Assembly (NCBI RefSeq): GCF_000266945.1
Contig: NC_018025.1
Coordinates: forward strand, 868,001-932,000
From: Desulfomonile tiedjei DSM 6799
GTDB taxonomy: Bacteria > Desulfobacterota > Desulfomonilia > Desulfomonilales > Desulfomonilaceae
DNA: 64,000 nt
Reading direction: 5' to 3'
The position numbers were made by a program, and so were the translations under genes. The notes below the pieces were generated by a model that was given only the letters and a program-made list of their open reading frames with translations, ran no database searches and was not told where the DNA came from. Within the stretch, counting starts at the first letter, position 1, and each line of letters begins with the position of its first letter. Below, piece after piece: positions 1 through 8,690 of this stretch.

Positions 1-1391
1 CTTGCATCCTCCTTCCAGTATCGTAGCTCGATAGCCGGAAGGAGCCGCTTTCCATTCTTCGAACCAATCCTTTCTGGCGAAACTTCTATCCATTTCTCTT
101 TTTCTTCTATTATCTTCCATACTGCGCCATCGATCTTGTTTCTTACTCTCTCTCCAACTCTCGGAAGCTTCAGGTCTCCTCTCAGCTCTTTGAATCGATA
201 CACCGGACGCTCTTCGTAATCGAGCATTCTGTCTCCGAGAATTTTGATGCCTATTGCTCCTAAAGGAGCAGTAATGAGGATCGAAAGGACTGCCACAGCG
301 AGGATAACATCTCCCGATGCGACGCCCGCAGCCAGAGGAACGGCACCTATAGCAGCCTGGACGGTGGCTTTCGGAATGTAAGCGACAACACAGAAGAGCT
401 TCTCTTTCCAAGTGAGAGGAGTGCCGAGAAGAGAAACGTAGGTTCCAACGCTGCGGAATACCAGCCCTACGAGGATTACCAGAGTCCCGGTTAAACCGGC
501 CTGCCATGCCACATGGATGTTTACCTGAGCGCCCACAAGCACGAAGAGAAGAAGTTCCGCTAGCACCCACACTGTTTTGAGTTTATGCGAAATGATGTGG
601 GCTATGGGTTCCGCTTTCTCAAGGATAATGAATCCTATGGCCATCACTCCGAGAAGCGATGCAATCGGCACAGTCTTTTGAAAAGCATGTTCCAACCAGG
701 TCAGCAGGATAGCCACCGCAACTACGAGAAGAGTACGCTTAGGGGGTTTCCAGTCGTACCGTTGAAACACTCGAACAAGTGCGTAGCCCGGAATTATGCC
801 TACAAGAATTCCGAGCCCGATGGACAGAGGAATCTCGGCCAGTTTTGCAGCAACATTGATCTCACCGCCTCCGTACATTCCCAGAAAAATAGTAAACAGT
901 ACTATTACGAAAACATCGTCAACTGAGGAAGCCCCAAGGAGCAGCGTGGGAATCCCTTTTTTTGTTCCTCGTCCGCGATCCATGAAATCAATCATGAGCG
1001 GAACAACGACTGCCGGAGAAACCGCGGCAAGTATGGAGCCGAGTATGGCTGCTTCAAGATAGGAGATGTGAAGGAGTGAAGGACCTACCAGTACGACTCC
1101 GACGATTTCGAAAACTGCAGGAACAGCGCTCATGGTGAGAGCCGCCCGCCCAACCCGGTTCAAGGTGTCTTTGTGAAGCTCAAAACCCGCTCGAAGCAAG
1201 ATGACGATAAGAGCGATCATCCTGAAATCAGCCGAAACCTGCATCATCTGAGGACTCATGATGTCGAGGATCTGGGGTCCTACGATGAGTCCCACTATGA
1301 GCATGCCAACCAGTCCGGGAAGACTCATGCGACGAAACAGATAATCCCCCATCAGGCCGAGCACAATAATAAGAGCCAAACTGAAAGCCAT
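1..1391 (-). CDS. Cation:proton antiporter, partial (C-terminus off the left edge)
   Basis: The minus-strand frame runs without a stop from an ATG at 1391 to the window edge, so about 463 codons are visible. The translation begins MAFSLALIIVLGLMGDYLF and is a series of hydrophobic helices with polar breaks typical of the CPA-type Na+(K+)/H+ exchanger fold (IVLLRAGFELH, AAVSPAVVVPLMIDF, GASSVDDVFVIVLF, AYIPKATVQAAIGAVPLA). The Asp pair in SSVDDVF fits the ion-binding region of this superfamily. After about residue 390 it becomes hydrophilic, indicating a cytoplasmic tail that continues outside. GGGGG lies about 8 nt before the ATG and an in-frame TGA lies further upstream, which fixes the start region. 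Ion specificity cannot be read. Family is confident; subfamily is not. Confidence 0.85.
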   Translation of the reverse strand, partial: MAFSLALIIVLGLMGDYLFRRMSLPGLVGMLIVGLIVGPQILDIMSPQMMQVSADFRMIALIVILLRAGFELHKDTLNRVGRAALTMSAVPAVFEIVGVVLVGPSLLHISYLEAAILGSILAAVSPAVVVPLMIDFMDRGRGTKKGIPTLLLGASSVDDVFVIVLFTIFLGMYGGGEINVAAKLAEIPLSIGLGILVGIIPGYALVRVFQRYDWKPPKRTLLVVAVAILLTWLEHAFQKTVPIASLLGVMAIGFIILEKAEPIAHIISHKLKTVWVLAELLLFVLVGAQVNIHVAWQAGLTGTLVILVGLVFRSVGTYVSLLGTPLTWKEKLFCVVAYIPKATVQAAIGAVPLAAGVASGDVILAVAVLSILITAPLGAIGIKILGDRMLDYEERPVYRFKELRGDLKLPRVGERVRNKIDGAVWKIIEEKEKWIEVSPERIGSKNGKRLLPAIELRYWKEDA

Positions 1392-1506
1392 GGAGAAGCC
1401 CCCAAATTCGAATGTAAAAAGTTCGTTTCCTGGCGCACAGTTTTTTCAGGACACAAAAAAACCATCCGGTGAATACCAGGATGGGGCATGATTCTTCGTC
1501 TGTGAA

Positions 1507-1533
1507 GACTCCTACCCCTGAACAGTAGGAGTC
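1507..1533. terminator. Perfect 9-bp stem hairpin
   Basis: GACTCCTAC, a 9-nt loop and GTAGGAGTC form a perfect stem. It lies downstream of the small minus-strand gene at 1725-1955 and upstream of the antiporter. No T-tract follows on either strand, so it could be a Rho-dependent or processing hairpin rather than an intrinsic terminator. Confidence 0.4.
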
Positions 1534-1724
1534 ATCAGCCGAATCCGGCTCGGCGGTTAATTAGGCAGACTCCATTGCCTCGTGCGAGAAAATCTAACGA
1601 AAACTTTCCGAATATGCAAGCCTGGACGTTCCGGAAAAATGGGCCTTCCGGAACTCCATTTATTCCTTGCTTCACAAAGTTCGGGAAGGAACTTCTTGTG
1701 AGAAGCTCCTCCCCATAGCTGCAG

Positions 1725-1955
1725 TTATCGGGCGGCATCCGGACAAAAGACTTTGGTGCCGTTAATATCCTTTTTCTTCATCTCGGTGCTTCTTTCAATA
1801 CGCCTCCAGGCCCGATCCTGCTTTTCCTGTTCGTCCTCCATTTGTCTCCATTTCTGATTGATAGTGGCTCGTTGATTTCCACGTGATTGCGCCTGATCGA
1901 CAGAAAACATCAAACCCAGGACAATGGCGATTCCGAAAACGATACACTTCTTCAT
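1725..1955 (-). CDS. Small exported protein, unknown function (76 aa)
   Basis: The N-terminus MKKCIVFGIAIVLGLMFSVDQAQS is a clear Sec signal peptide with likely cleavage after an Ala-rich site near residue 22. The mature part is about 50 residues, highly charged and Gln/Arg/Glu rich (QKWRQMEDEQEKQDRAWRRIER), probably one amphipathic helix or coiled coil, and ends with a single Cys. A strong GAGGAGG lies 5-6 nt before the ATG. I recognise no family. The signal peptide and ribosome-binding site argue that it is real. Confidence 0.6.
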   Translation of the reverse strand: MKKCIVFGIAIVLGLMFSVDQAQSRGNQRATINQKWRQMEDEQEKQDRAWRRIERSTEMKKKDINGTKVFCPDAAR

Positions 1956-2192
1956 AGCATCCTCCTCGAACGCTGATGATTCAGGGACAGAGTCTACGGA
2001 TATCTCCAGAGAAGGGCTGAGGCTTGCTCCGCCCCTCCCGGTTTATTTCCTTTTTTCAGTATTTGATCTGCAAAATCTGCTTGAGAGGGCCTAGTGGCCT
2101 ACGATCATTATCGTGCAGGCATTCTTCAAGAAGAGAATTGCTCCCCAGAAGAATGTCTTCTCACAAGGATTTCGCTTAAGAACGAGGAGGCA

Positions 2193-2624
2193 TCAAATGA
2201 GCAGAACGGTCGCATGTAAGCACTGAAGAACATTGCTCGCAAAGATGTTTGCGGGATGAACGAATCGTTCGTTCACATCATTTTGAAAAGAGTGCGGAGA
2301 TTCGAGCAGAGTTGCTGCACTCGGGGATTTCCAGGGAAGATGGGTGGAAGCTTGCCTGGTCAATGCAGAAGGATGAAAGCTGGGCTGGTGTTCTCCTCCT
2401 ACGCAACAACAGTTCCACGGAGAGTACACACTGTCGTCTGCCAGAAGAAAGAAGTGCTTAAAGGCATGCACTGCCACCTGAGCTTTCGAAACGACATGAC
2501 AATGGGAATCCTCATCCGAAGGAAGACCTGACTCATTATGGCAGCAGCCGGTTTCCACCATGCTTCCACAAAGGTTGATAGCGTATACGATAAGAATGAG
2601 CCAGATTGCTACTCGTTTTCCCAT
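2193..2624 (-). CDS. Cys/His-rich small exported or membrane protein (143 aa)
   Basis: Starting at the ATG at 2624 (a TTG lies two codons upstream), the protein opens MGKRVAIWLILIVYAINLCG, a hydrophobic signal or anchor. The body has several Cys/His clusters (ETGCCHNES, DSHCHVVSK, WNCCCVGGEHQ), which would suit metal binding or disulfides. The hydrophobic C-terminus (NVLQCLHATVLLI) resembles the short C-terminal tails of small exported proteins found near metal-handling genes. I do not recognise a named family and no metal-transport gene is adjacent. The ribosome-binding site is weak. Coding status rests mainly on the N-terminal signal and the cysteine pattern. Confidence 0.5.
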   Translation of the reverse strand: MGKRVAIWLILIVYAINLCGSMVETGCCHNESGLPSDEDSHCHVVSKAQVAVHAFKHFFLLADDSVYSPWNCCCVGGEHQPSFHPSALTRQASTHLPWKSPSAATLLESPHSFQNDVNERFVHPANIFASNVLQCLHATVLLI

Positions 2625-2887
2625 TGTCAATCCAAAGAGTTGTCAGAATTCGAGCGCTGTCGGGCACCCTTTGATAGTCATTTCGTACCTCATAGCAGTC
2701 GGGTTTGTCAAGATTTCTCGAGATGAGTCGCCTGTAAGTGGGATTCAGTCAGAGAAAAAGCGGAGTCGAAGACTACTCCACAGGATCAACGTGATCCATG
2801 ATTTTTGCGGTTCGAGATTTGAGACAGCCTCCTAGTGTCCACTCAAATAACGGCAGGCATCCCGTGTGTTCGCGGGGCCCCTACCTG

Positions 2888-4393
2888 CTATTTCTTCAAG
2901 ATCGATCCCAGAATCCCCCGCACTATCTGCCTGCCGATGGAACTTCCGATACTTCTTGCAGCACTTTTCGCCATAGCCTCCAGCACGCTGTCTCTCTTGC
3001 CCGACCCGGTCAAAATATCAGGCAATCCCCAACCTTGCTGTCTCTGCGGTTCATAGCCGGTCCGAGTCTGTGTCCGAGTCTCTGTCTCGGGTTCCTCTCT
3101 CTGCATAGTTCGGATACTCCGGGACTTGAGCTGTTCGTACGCAGATTCGCGATCGATAGCATCTTCGTATTTACCAAACAATGGGCTGGAGTTGATTTCT
3201 TGTCTCCGTTCCTGGGGGGTGATGGGACCGATCCTGGAAGAGGGCGGGGCAATGAGTGCCCGTTGAACAATACTCGGAGCTCCTGAGGGTTCGAGGGTTG
3301 AAACGAGCGCTTCACCTACTTTCAGTTCAGTGATGACGACAGCAGTATCGATTTTCGGGTTCTGTCTGAACGTCTGGGCCGCGGTTCGAACTGCCTTTTC
3401 GTCCCGGGGCGTGAAAGCTCGCAAAGCATGTTGCACACGATTGCCAAGTTGTCCGAGAATCGTATCGGGAATGTCGAGAGGATTCTGAGAAATAAAGTAA
3501 ATGCCCACGCCTTTGGACCTGACAAGCCGAACCACTTTCTCAATGCGGTCGAGCAGAGCTTTCGGCGCTTCGTCGAACAGAAGATGCGCCTCATCGAAGA
3601 AGAAGACGAGCAATGGTTTTTCCAGATCCCCAACTTCGGGCAATTCCTCGAATAACTCCGACATGAGCCACAACATGAACGTGGCATAGAGACGAGGATT
3701 GTCCATCAGTTTATCTGCTGCGAGCACATTTACCACACCGTACCCTTTGGAATCCGTTCGCATGAGATCTGCAAGTACCAGTGCCGGTTCTCCAAAAAGC
3801 TTTTCGCCTCCCTGTTGCTCTAGAGAGAGAATGCCGCGTAAGATGGCTGCAACAGAAGTCTTGCTGACGTTTCCGTACGTCTCCATGAGCTCCTTGGCAT
3901 TTTCGGAAACGAAATTCAGCAGAGACCGCAAATCTTTGAGATCCAATAAGAGCAAGCCATTATCATCGGCAACTTTGAAGGCTATGTTGAGAACACCTTC
4001 CTGGATCTCATTTAGTTCCAGAAGCTGTGCAGCCAGGAGAGGCCCCATATCCGAGATAGTGGTACGAATCGGGTGCCCCTGTTCACCGAAAATGTCCCAG
4101 AACACTGTCGGAAATGCTTCAGGGCCATAATTCTGCATCCCCAGTTTTTTGGCTCGCTCGACAAGTTTGGGTTTCGATCCCCCCGGTTTGCTGATGCCCG
4201 AAAGGTCGCCTTTCACATCAGCCATAAAGACCGGGACACCGTGCCTGGAAAAACCTTCGGCGAGAACCTGAAGAGTAACGGTTTTCCCCGTGCCTGTCGC
4301 TCCCGCGATGAGACCGTGCCGGTTCGCAAGACCGAGATTCAAAACGATCGGTACAGCACCTTTGCCCACAAATACGCCTGGTTCAGTCCCCAT
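2888..4393 (-). CDS. HerA/FtsK-superfamily ATPase, DUF853 (YjgR-like)
   Basis: 501 aa, the normal length for the DUF853 family of HerA-like bacterial ATPases. Seen: Walker A GATGTGKT at about residues 31-39, the family segment [14 protein letters not shown] just after it, Walker [18 protein letters not shown] near residue 268, and an Arg-finger-like region [35 protein letters not shown]. The C-terminal about 100 residues are low-complexity and charged before a final helix. The family forms hexameric motor ATPases; its cellular role is not established and the gene is commonly a conserved singleton. No partner such as NurA is adjacent. Start ATG at 4393 as the first Met of the conserved N-terminus. 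Confidence 0.85.
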   Translation of the reverse strand: MGTEPGVFVGKGAVPIVLNLGLANRHGLIAGATGTGKTVTLQVLAEGFSRHGVPVFMADVKGDLSGISKPGGSKPKLVERAKKLGMQNYGPEAFPTVFWDIFGEQGHPIRTTISDMGPLLAAQLLELNEIQEGVLNIAFKVADDNGLLLLDLKDLRSLLNFVSENAKELMETYGNVSKTSVAAILRGILSLEQQGGEKLFGEPALVLADLMRTDSKGYGVVNVLAADKLMDNPRLYATFMLWLMSELFEELPEVGDLEKPLLVFFFDEAHLLFDEAPKALLDRIEKVVRLVRSKGVGIYFISQNPLDIPDTILGQLGNRVQHALRAFTPRDEKAVRTAAQTFRQNPKIDTAVVITELKVGEALVSTLEPSGAPSIVQRALIAPPSSRIGPITPQERRQEINSSPLFGKYEDAIDRESAYEQLKSRSIRTMQREEPETETRTQTRTGYEPQRQQGWGLPDILTGSGKRDSVLEAMAKSAARSIGSSIGRQIVRGILGSILKK

Positions 4394-4822
4394 GATCGAG
4401 CCTCCCGGAGTTTGCTCGAGAGAATAAAATGCAACTACTGAGAACTATGCTTTGCCCGGGAAACGGAGTCAACCTTGTCATGAGAAGAACTCATTCATAT
4501 GGCCAAAAATGTTATTGAAAGTATCCGGAAATCGGCAATCAACGAGAATCTTTGCCCAATCGGTATAGTGAGATTGGTGAGCGGGCACGTGTCAGAAATC
4601 GATCAAATGGGCTGCAGAACTTCTTCTGCTTGACAGTGACCAGTTCATTGTCCATTATCGATCAAAACGGTAGTCGAATGATGACGCCAAAATGGAGACT
4701 CGGAGAGAGAAATATCATTCGACCTCGCTGATCCCGAAAATGCCGATTGTCCGGTCAGCCGAAATGTCAGGATTGTCTACGCCACTGCCATTTATTTCCA
4801 TAATGTAAGGAACTTTTCTCCG
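4394..4822. other. Intergenic region between divergent genes, no gene seen
   Basis: 429 bp between the divergent DUF853 and ATPase genes. No convincing coding frame, RNA gene or strong inverted repeat was found. It must hold the promoters for both flanking genes, but no confident -35/-10 pair could be picked. Confidence 0.5.
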
Positions 4823-5938
4823 ATGCTCCAAAGACTATATGTTCATAATTTCAGATGCCTGGAAAATTTTGAGCTGCCCACAAAAGAGTTGTCATCTGCT
4901 CTTTTGATTGGAAAAAACGGTACAGGCAAGTCAACTATTGGCATTGTATTGGAGACACTTCAGGGAATTGCGAGGGGCAGGAATAGGGTAGGGGAACTCG
5001 TCGAAGAAAGAGATTTTGCCGGAGGAAGGTCTGATGTTCCGATCCGGTTTGAGTTAGAAGTTATACTTGGCGGGAAATTGTTCACGTATATGCTGGTGTT
5101 GGAATTGCCGGAGAGATTCAGAGAGCTTCGTGTTGCTGAAGAGCAATTACTGGTGTCTGGAGATCCCGTTTATTCGCGCAGAGAAGCTCAAGTCATTCTT
5201 CACGAGACATCCCAAAATATTCGGGCTCAATTTCTCATGGATTGGCATCTCGTTGCCCTTCCTGTAATTCAGGAACAATCAGAGCAAGATCCGCTACATC
5301 ATTTTCGGACTTGGCTTGCTCGCACTGTGATTTTGGCTCCGATCCCTGTCTTTATGACAGGCGATGCTAGTGGCGATACTCTGTTGCCGAAGCGAGATGG
5401 TTCGAATTTTGGGGAATGGTTTTCCGGGCTGCTCGGCCACTACCCTGCGGCCTACACAAAAGTTGAACAATTCCTCAAGGATGTTATGCCTGATATCAGG
5501 GATTTTGAATATGAACGTGTGGGCAAAGATTTCAAGACCATGATCGTTTGGTTTGAGAGGAAAAAGAAACTCGACGTAAAATTTGAGCGCTTATCTGACG
5601 GTGAGAAATGCTTTTTTCTTTGCGCTGCCGCCTTGGCTGCAAACGAATTGTATGGTCCGCTCTTTTGCTTCTGGGATGAACCTGACAACTATCTGTCATT
5701 ATCGGAAATTGGATTTGTTGTTGCGGCTCTCCGGCGTTCATTCGGAAAAAGTGGCCAAATTTTAATCACATCTCATAACCCCGAAGCAATTCGCGGGTTT
5801 TCTGATGATAACACTTTTGTACTCGATCGTAAGAGCCATTTGGAGCCGACTGTTATCAGGCCGCTCAGCGACATACCCGTCAAAGGGGATCTTGTGAATG
5901 CCATAATTCGCGGTGACGTATTCGATGAGCATAAATAA
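4823..5938 (+). CDS. ABC/RecF-like AAA ATPase of a putative two-gene defence pair
   Basis: 371 aa soluble ATPase of the SMC/RecF/OLD type. Seen: N-terminal strand LQRLYVHNFRCLENFELP, Walker A GKNGTGKST (residues 30-38), a signature-like LSDGEKCFF near residue 256, Walker B CFWDEPDNYLS near 283, and a switch His in ITSHNPEAIRGFS near 316. The order and short linker (no long coiled coil) fit compact ATPases of OLD-, PARIS- or retron-associated systems. The next gene overlaps it by 14 bp and encodes a TOPRIM-like protein, so the two are almost certainly co-expressed and probably form one complex. Function as anti-phage or DNA-damage sensing is inferred from this arrangement. GC and codon use do not look strongly foreign. 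Confidence 0.75.
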   Translation: MLQRLYVHNFRCLENFELPTKELSSALLIGKNGTGKSTIGIVLETLQGIARGRNRVGELVEERDFAGGRSDVPIRFELEVILGGKLFTYMLVLELPERFRELRVAEEQLLVSGDPVYSRREAQVILHETSQNIRAQFLMDWHLVALPVIQEQSEQDPLHHFRTWLARTVILAPIPVFMTGDASGDTLLPKRDGSNFGEWFSGLLGHYPAAYTKVEQFLKDVMPDIRDFEYERVGKDFKTMIVWFERKKKLDVKFERLSDGEKCFFLCAAALAANELYGPLFCFWDEPDNYLSLSEIGFVVAALRRSFGKSGQILITSHNPEAIRGFSDDNTFVLDRKSHLEPTVIRPLSDIPVKGDLVNAIIRGDVFDEHK

Positions 5939-6416
5939 GTACGGGCCTCACATTCTTGTAGTGCCCGAAGACGATGCTAACCGTCAGATTGCAAACGGAT
6001 TCATTCTCCACCCCGACATTAACGGCCGTGCTATTCAAGTCCTGCCTCCTGCTGGTGGCTGGATGAGAGTTGTGGAAGATTTCACTGCGGATCATGCCAG
6101 TGGGTTACGGCAGTATGACCAGAGGAGGCTCGTAATGCTCATTGATTTCGATGACGAGCGCGAACGACGATTCGAGTGCATAAAGAGGCAAGTTCCTCAA
6201 GAGCTGGATAATAGGGTGTTTATTCTGGGAGTGTTATCAAATCCCGAGAATTTGAGGAAAAGCATCAATGTAAAATATGAGGGCATCGGAAGGGCTTTGT
6301 CGGAAGATTGCGCTAAGGACAGGCATGAAATGTGGGGCCATGCTCTTCTCGCCCACAACGAAGGTGAATTAGAGCGAATGATATTGGACGTTAAGCCATT
6401 TTTATTTGTTCCATAG
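5925..6416 (+). CDS. TOPRIM-like small protein, partner of the upstream ATPase
   Basis: 163 aa from the ATG at 5925 (GGTGA about 8 nt upstream; a GTG at 5913 is also in frame). It overlaps the ATPase stop. It begins with a strand carrying an acidic cluster, ILVVPEDDANRQIANGF (Glu15), followed about 55 residues later by a hydrophobic strand ending in acids, LVMLIDFDDERERR. A single Glu on strand 1 and DxDD on a later strand is the TOPRIM nuclease metal-site pattern, as in the DUF4276 or DUF4435 partners of small ATPases. I cannot assign it to a named family. The proposed role is an effector nuclease released or activated by the ATPase, which is an inference. Confidence 0.55.
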   Translation: MSINKYGPHILVVPEDDANRQIANGFILHPDINGRAIQVLPPAGGWMRVVEDFTADHASGLRQYDQRRLVMLIDFDDERERRFECIKRQVPQELDNRVFILGVLSNPENLRKSINVKYEGIGRALSEDCAKDRHEMWGHALLAHNEGELERMILDVKPFLFVP

Positions 6417-6436
6417 TGTTCTGCATCGATCTTTTA

Positions 6437-6588
6437 ATACCAATGCGCTTTCATACGAGTAATATCTGAGCCGATCAGTTGCTGGCTCCAGCGGATCTCC
6501 TCCGCTACGGACGGCGCAGCCTGACTTCGCTTCGGAGACCCAGCGGAGCCGGCTTCAGCATTGTCACTTCTTTGATAGCGCATCGGTA
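6437..6588. repeat. MITE-like element, copy 1 (about 152 bp)
   Basis: Left end TACCAATGCGCTTTCA (6438-6453) and right end TGATAGCGCATCGGTA (6573-6588) are inverted repeats matching at 14 of 16 positions. The interior carries TGACTTCGCTTCGGAG, which also occurs inside the related element at 11877-12049. No coding capacity. It lies in the spacer between the TOPRIM-like gene and the ABC transporter. Confidence 0.65.
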
Positions 6589-6648
6589 CAAATTATACCG
6601 ATTCTCGAAAGTAATCACGGATTGTGAAGAGCAGTTCCCAGCAATTGG

Positions 6649-6724
6649 TAGCGCCGGCCTCCGTGCCGGCGAACAATTCACCAAACAAAGCAATAAGTTA
6701 TCGCCGGCAGGGACGCCGGCGCTA
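6649..6724. repeat. Palindromic GCCGGC-rich repeat
   Basis: TAGCGCCGGC at the left and GCCGGCGCTA at the right flank inner GCCGGCGA and TCGCCGGC arms, so the 76 bp form a long imperfect palindrome with an AT-rich centre. This is the form of a dispersed REP-type extragenic palindrome and may also act as a terminator between the convergent genes. Confidence 0.6.
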
Positions 6725-6811
6725 CTGATTCTTCCCATTGCAGGCATTGGATTCCGTCAAGACTTTCGATAACAGCTATAAGCTGATAGCTTTTTTCGGA
6801 GAACAGAAACG

Positions 6812-8533
6812 TTACTGAGCTCGTCCGCCTTCAATCACGATTACTCTGTCTGCGCACTCCACTGCAGATTGTCGATGGGAGATAAAAACCACAGTCATGG
6901 TGCCTCGCAGATCCTGAAGTGCTTGCATGATCCGTTGCTCGTTCTCAACGTCCAGATTGCTCGTTGCTTCGTCCAGCAGCAGCAACGTGGGTTTTCGCAA
7001 CAATGCCCGGGCTAGGGCGATCCTTTGGCGCTGTCCTCCTGAAAGCCGTACTCCCCTGTCTCCTACGACCGTGTTGAGCCCCTCGGGCAGGTTTTTCACA
7101 AATTCATGTGCAGCAGCCAGCCTCAATGCATGCCAGATGTCATCTTCAGAACATTCAGGAGCAGCCCAGCGCATGTTGTCCTGCAAGGTCTCATGAAAGA
7201 GCAGGCTCTCCTGGGGAACGTAGCCCACTGATTTGCGCCATGAATGTATTACGTCTCCCGAAAGCGGTTTGCCATCGATGAGGATCTGACCGGAATCCGG
7301 TGTCAGTAGGCCGATCAGCAAGTCCGCGAACGTGCTTTTGCCACCGCCTGAAGGCCCGAGAATGACGGTGGTCTCTCTGGCAGCCAAGACCAGATCTATT
7401 TCATTGAGAACATAACGCGGATCTTCTTTGATATAGCTGAAAGACACACGCCGAAATTCTACGCCTGTCTTTAATTCAAGAGGATCTATCTTGGCTGGAG
7501 CCAAAGCTTCCTCAGCATCGTGAAACCGATTCCTCATTTCCACTACAGCTTTGTACGCAGGCAGCATATTCAACGTGCCCTGCCATGTCCGCTGCATCCA
7601 CGAAAACAGCGGCACAAGACTGCCAAAGAGAAAAACCATAACCAGTAATTTTGCCGCAGGAACGTGAAGGATCTGAACTCCTACGAAGAAGAATAGTGCC
7701 ACGGCAACTACCCCTCCGATTTCATAGTACATGCTCGTGGATGAGAGAATTGCAGAAAATCGATTGGCTTGCTGCTCAAGGGCTCCGCTCAATCTGCAGA
7801 AACTCCGAATATGCCGTTCTTCAGCTCCGAAGCTCTTGGCGATTTTCATCCCGGACAGGTGATCCATCAAAACCCCGAATAGAGCGGCCATGGTTTGGCG
7901 CCATTCCTCACCTAGGGCATAAGATCTGCGGTTCAGAGGCCTCAAAACGATCAGCAGAATGCCGGAACTGATTATTGCTACGCATGTGAGCGGAACAGAC
8001 AACATCATTGCTATGCCGATGTGCACTATCACCACGAAAATCGTGCTGATCAGGGCAAAGAGCCCGTACGTACCGTTATCGATGGTGGTCAGATTGGCGG
8101 TCATGACGTGGTTAATTTCAGATCCTCTGATCTGCATGAACCTGAGCCATTGAACCCGCGCCATCGCGCTGAACAGGTCATCGCGAAGTTTGCGCGTGAA
8201 TGCGTGTGACAGCTTCGAGTTAAGTATCGTGGACCAGCGTTGCGCTGCTGCATAGAGCGTCACTATTCCAATATAGACGAGAAGCACGGCAGGCAAATTC
8301 AGAGGAAGCCCGGTGAAATTCCAGACGGTTCCGATAGCTGCGACGATCCCTGTGGGTGCGGAATCCCCGATTCCGATCAATTGCAGAAACGGAATGAGCA
8401 TCAGCAATCCAACTCCCTGTGTCAGGCCTCCCGCAACCAACACGAGGATAGCAAAATATGCCCGTATTCCCGCGTGATCGAATAATTCCCATACGTATTC
8501 TCGAAACAGCTCGTTTCTTGAATAATCTTTCAT
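6812..8533 (-). CDS. ABC exporter, fused permease and ATPase (MsbA/lipid-linked oligosaccharide type)
   Basis: 573 aa half-transporter. An N-terminal domain with about six membrane helices (residues about 20-310; e.g. YFAILVLVAGGLTQGVGLLMLIPFLQLIG) is joined to a nucleotide-binding domain with Walker A GPSGGGKST near residue 393, signature LSGGQRQRIALARALL near 496, Walker B TLLLLDEATSNLD near 523 and H-loop FISHRQS. The fusion predicts a homodimer exporting a lipid-like or lipid-linked glycan substrate. It is divergent from a glycosyltransferase and near a Wzx-like flippase, which supports a cell-surface glycan role. Start ATG at 8533 follows GAGAGGA at good spacing and lies 157 bp from the divergent gene's proposed start. 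Confidence 0.88.
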   Translation of the reverse strand: MKDYSRNELFREYVWELFDHAGIRAYFAILVLVAGGLTQGVGLLMLIPFLQLIGIGDSAPTGIVAAIGTVWNFTGLPLNLPAVLLVYIGIVTLYAAAQRWSTILNSKLSHAFTRKLRDDLFSAMARVQWLRFMQIRGSEINHVMTANLTTIDNGTYGLFALISTIFVVIVHIGIAMMLSVPLTCVAIISSGILLIVLRPLNRRSYALGEEWRQTMAALFGVLMDHLSGMKIAKSFGAEERHIRSFCRLSGALEQQANRFSAILSSTSMYYEIGGVVAVALFFFVGVQILHVPAAKLLVMVFLFGSLVPLFSWMQRTWQGTLNMLPAYKAVVEMRNRFHDAEEALAPAKIDPLELKTGVEFRRVSFSYIKEDPRYVLNEIDLVLAARETTVILGPSGGGKSTFADLLIGLLTPDSGQILIDGKPLSGDVIHSWRKSVGYVPQESLLFHETLQDNMRWAAPECSEDDIWHALRLAAAHEFVKNLPEGLNTVVGDRGVRLSGGQRQRIALARALLRKPTLLLLDEATSNLDVENEQRIMQALQDLRGTMTVVFISHRQSAVECADRVIVIEGGRAQ

Positions 8534-8690
8534 GAAAGGGTCCTCTCTCCTGAGCGCAGTATTCTACGGATTCTCATACTTTGCCTGGTTTCACAAGACC
8601 GACCGACAAAACTGTTATGATTATTATTTGGCATTATCGCCCATTGAATCAACTGGCTCACTGGGATATAGTCTCGTATGGGAGAAATGC

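Noticed and set aside
2249-2835. Plus-strand frames opposite the Cys-rich protein and its upstream region
   Set aside because: The minus-strand frame has a signal sequence and ordered Cys motifs; the plus frames have none.
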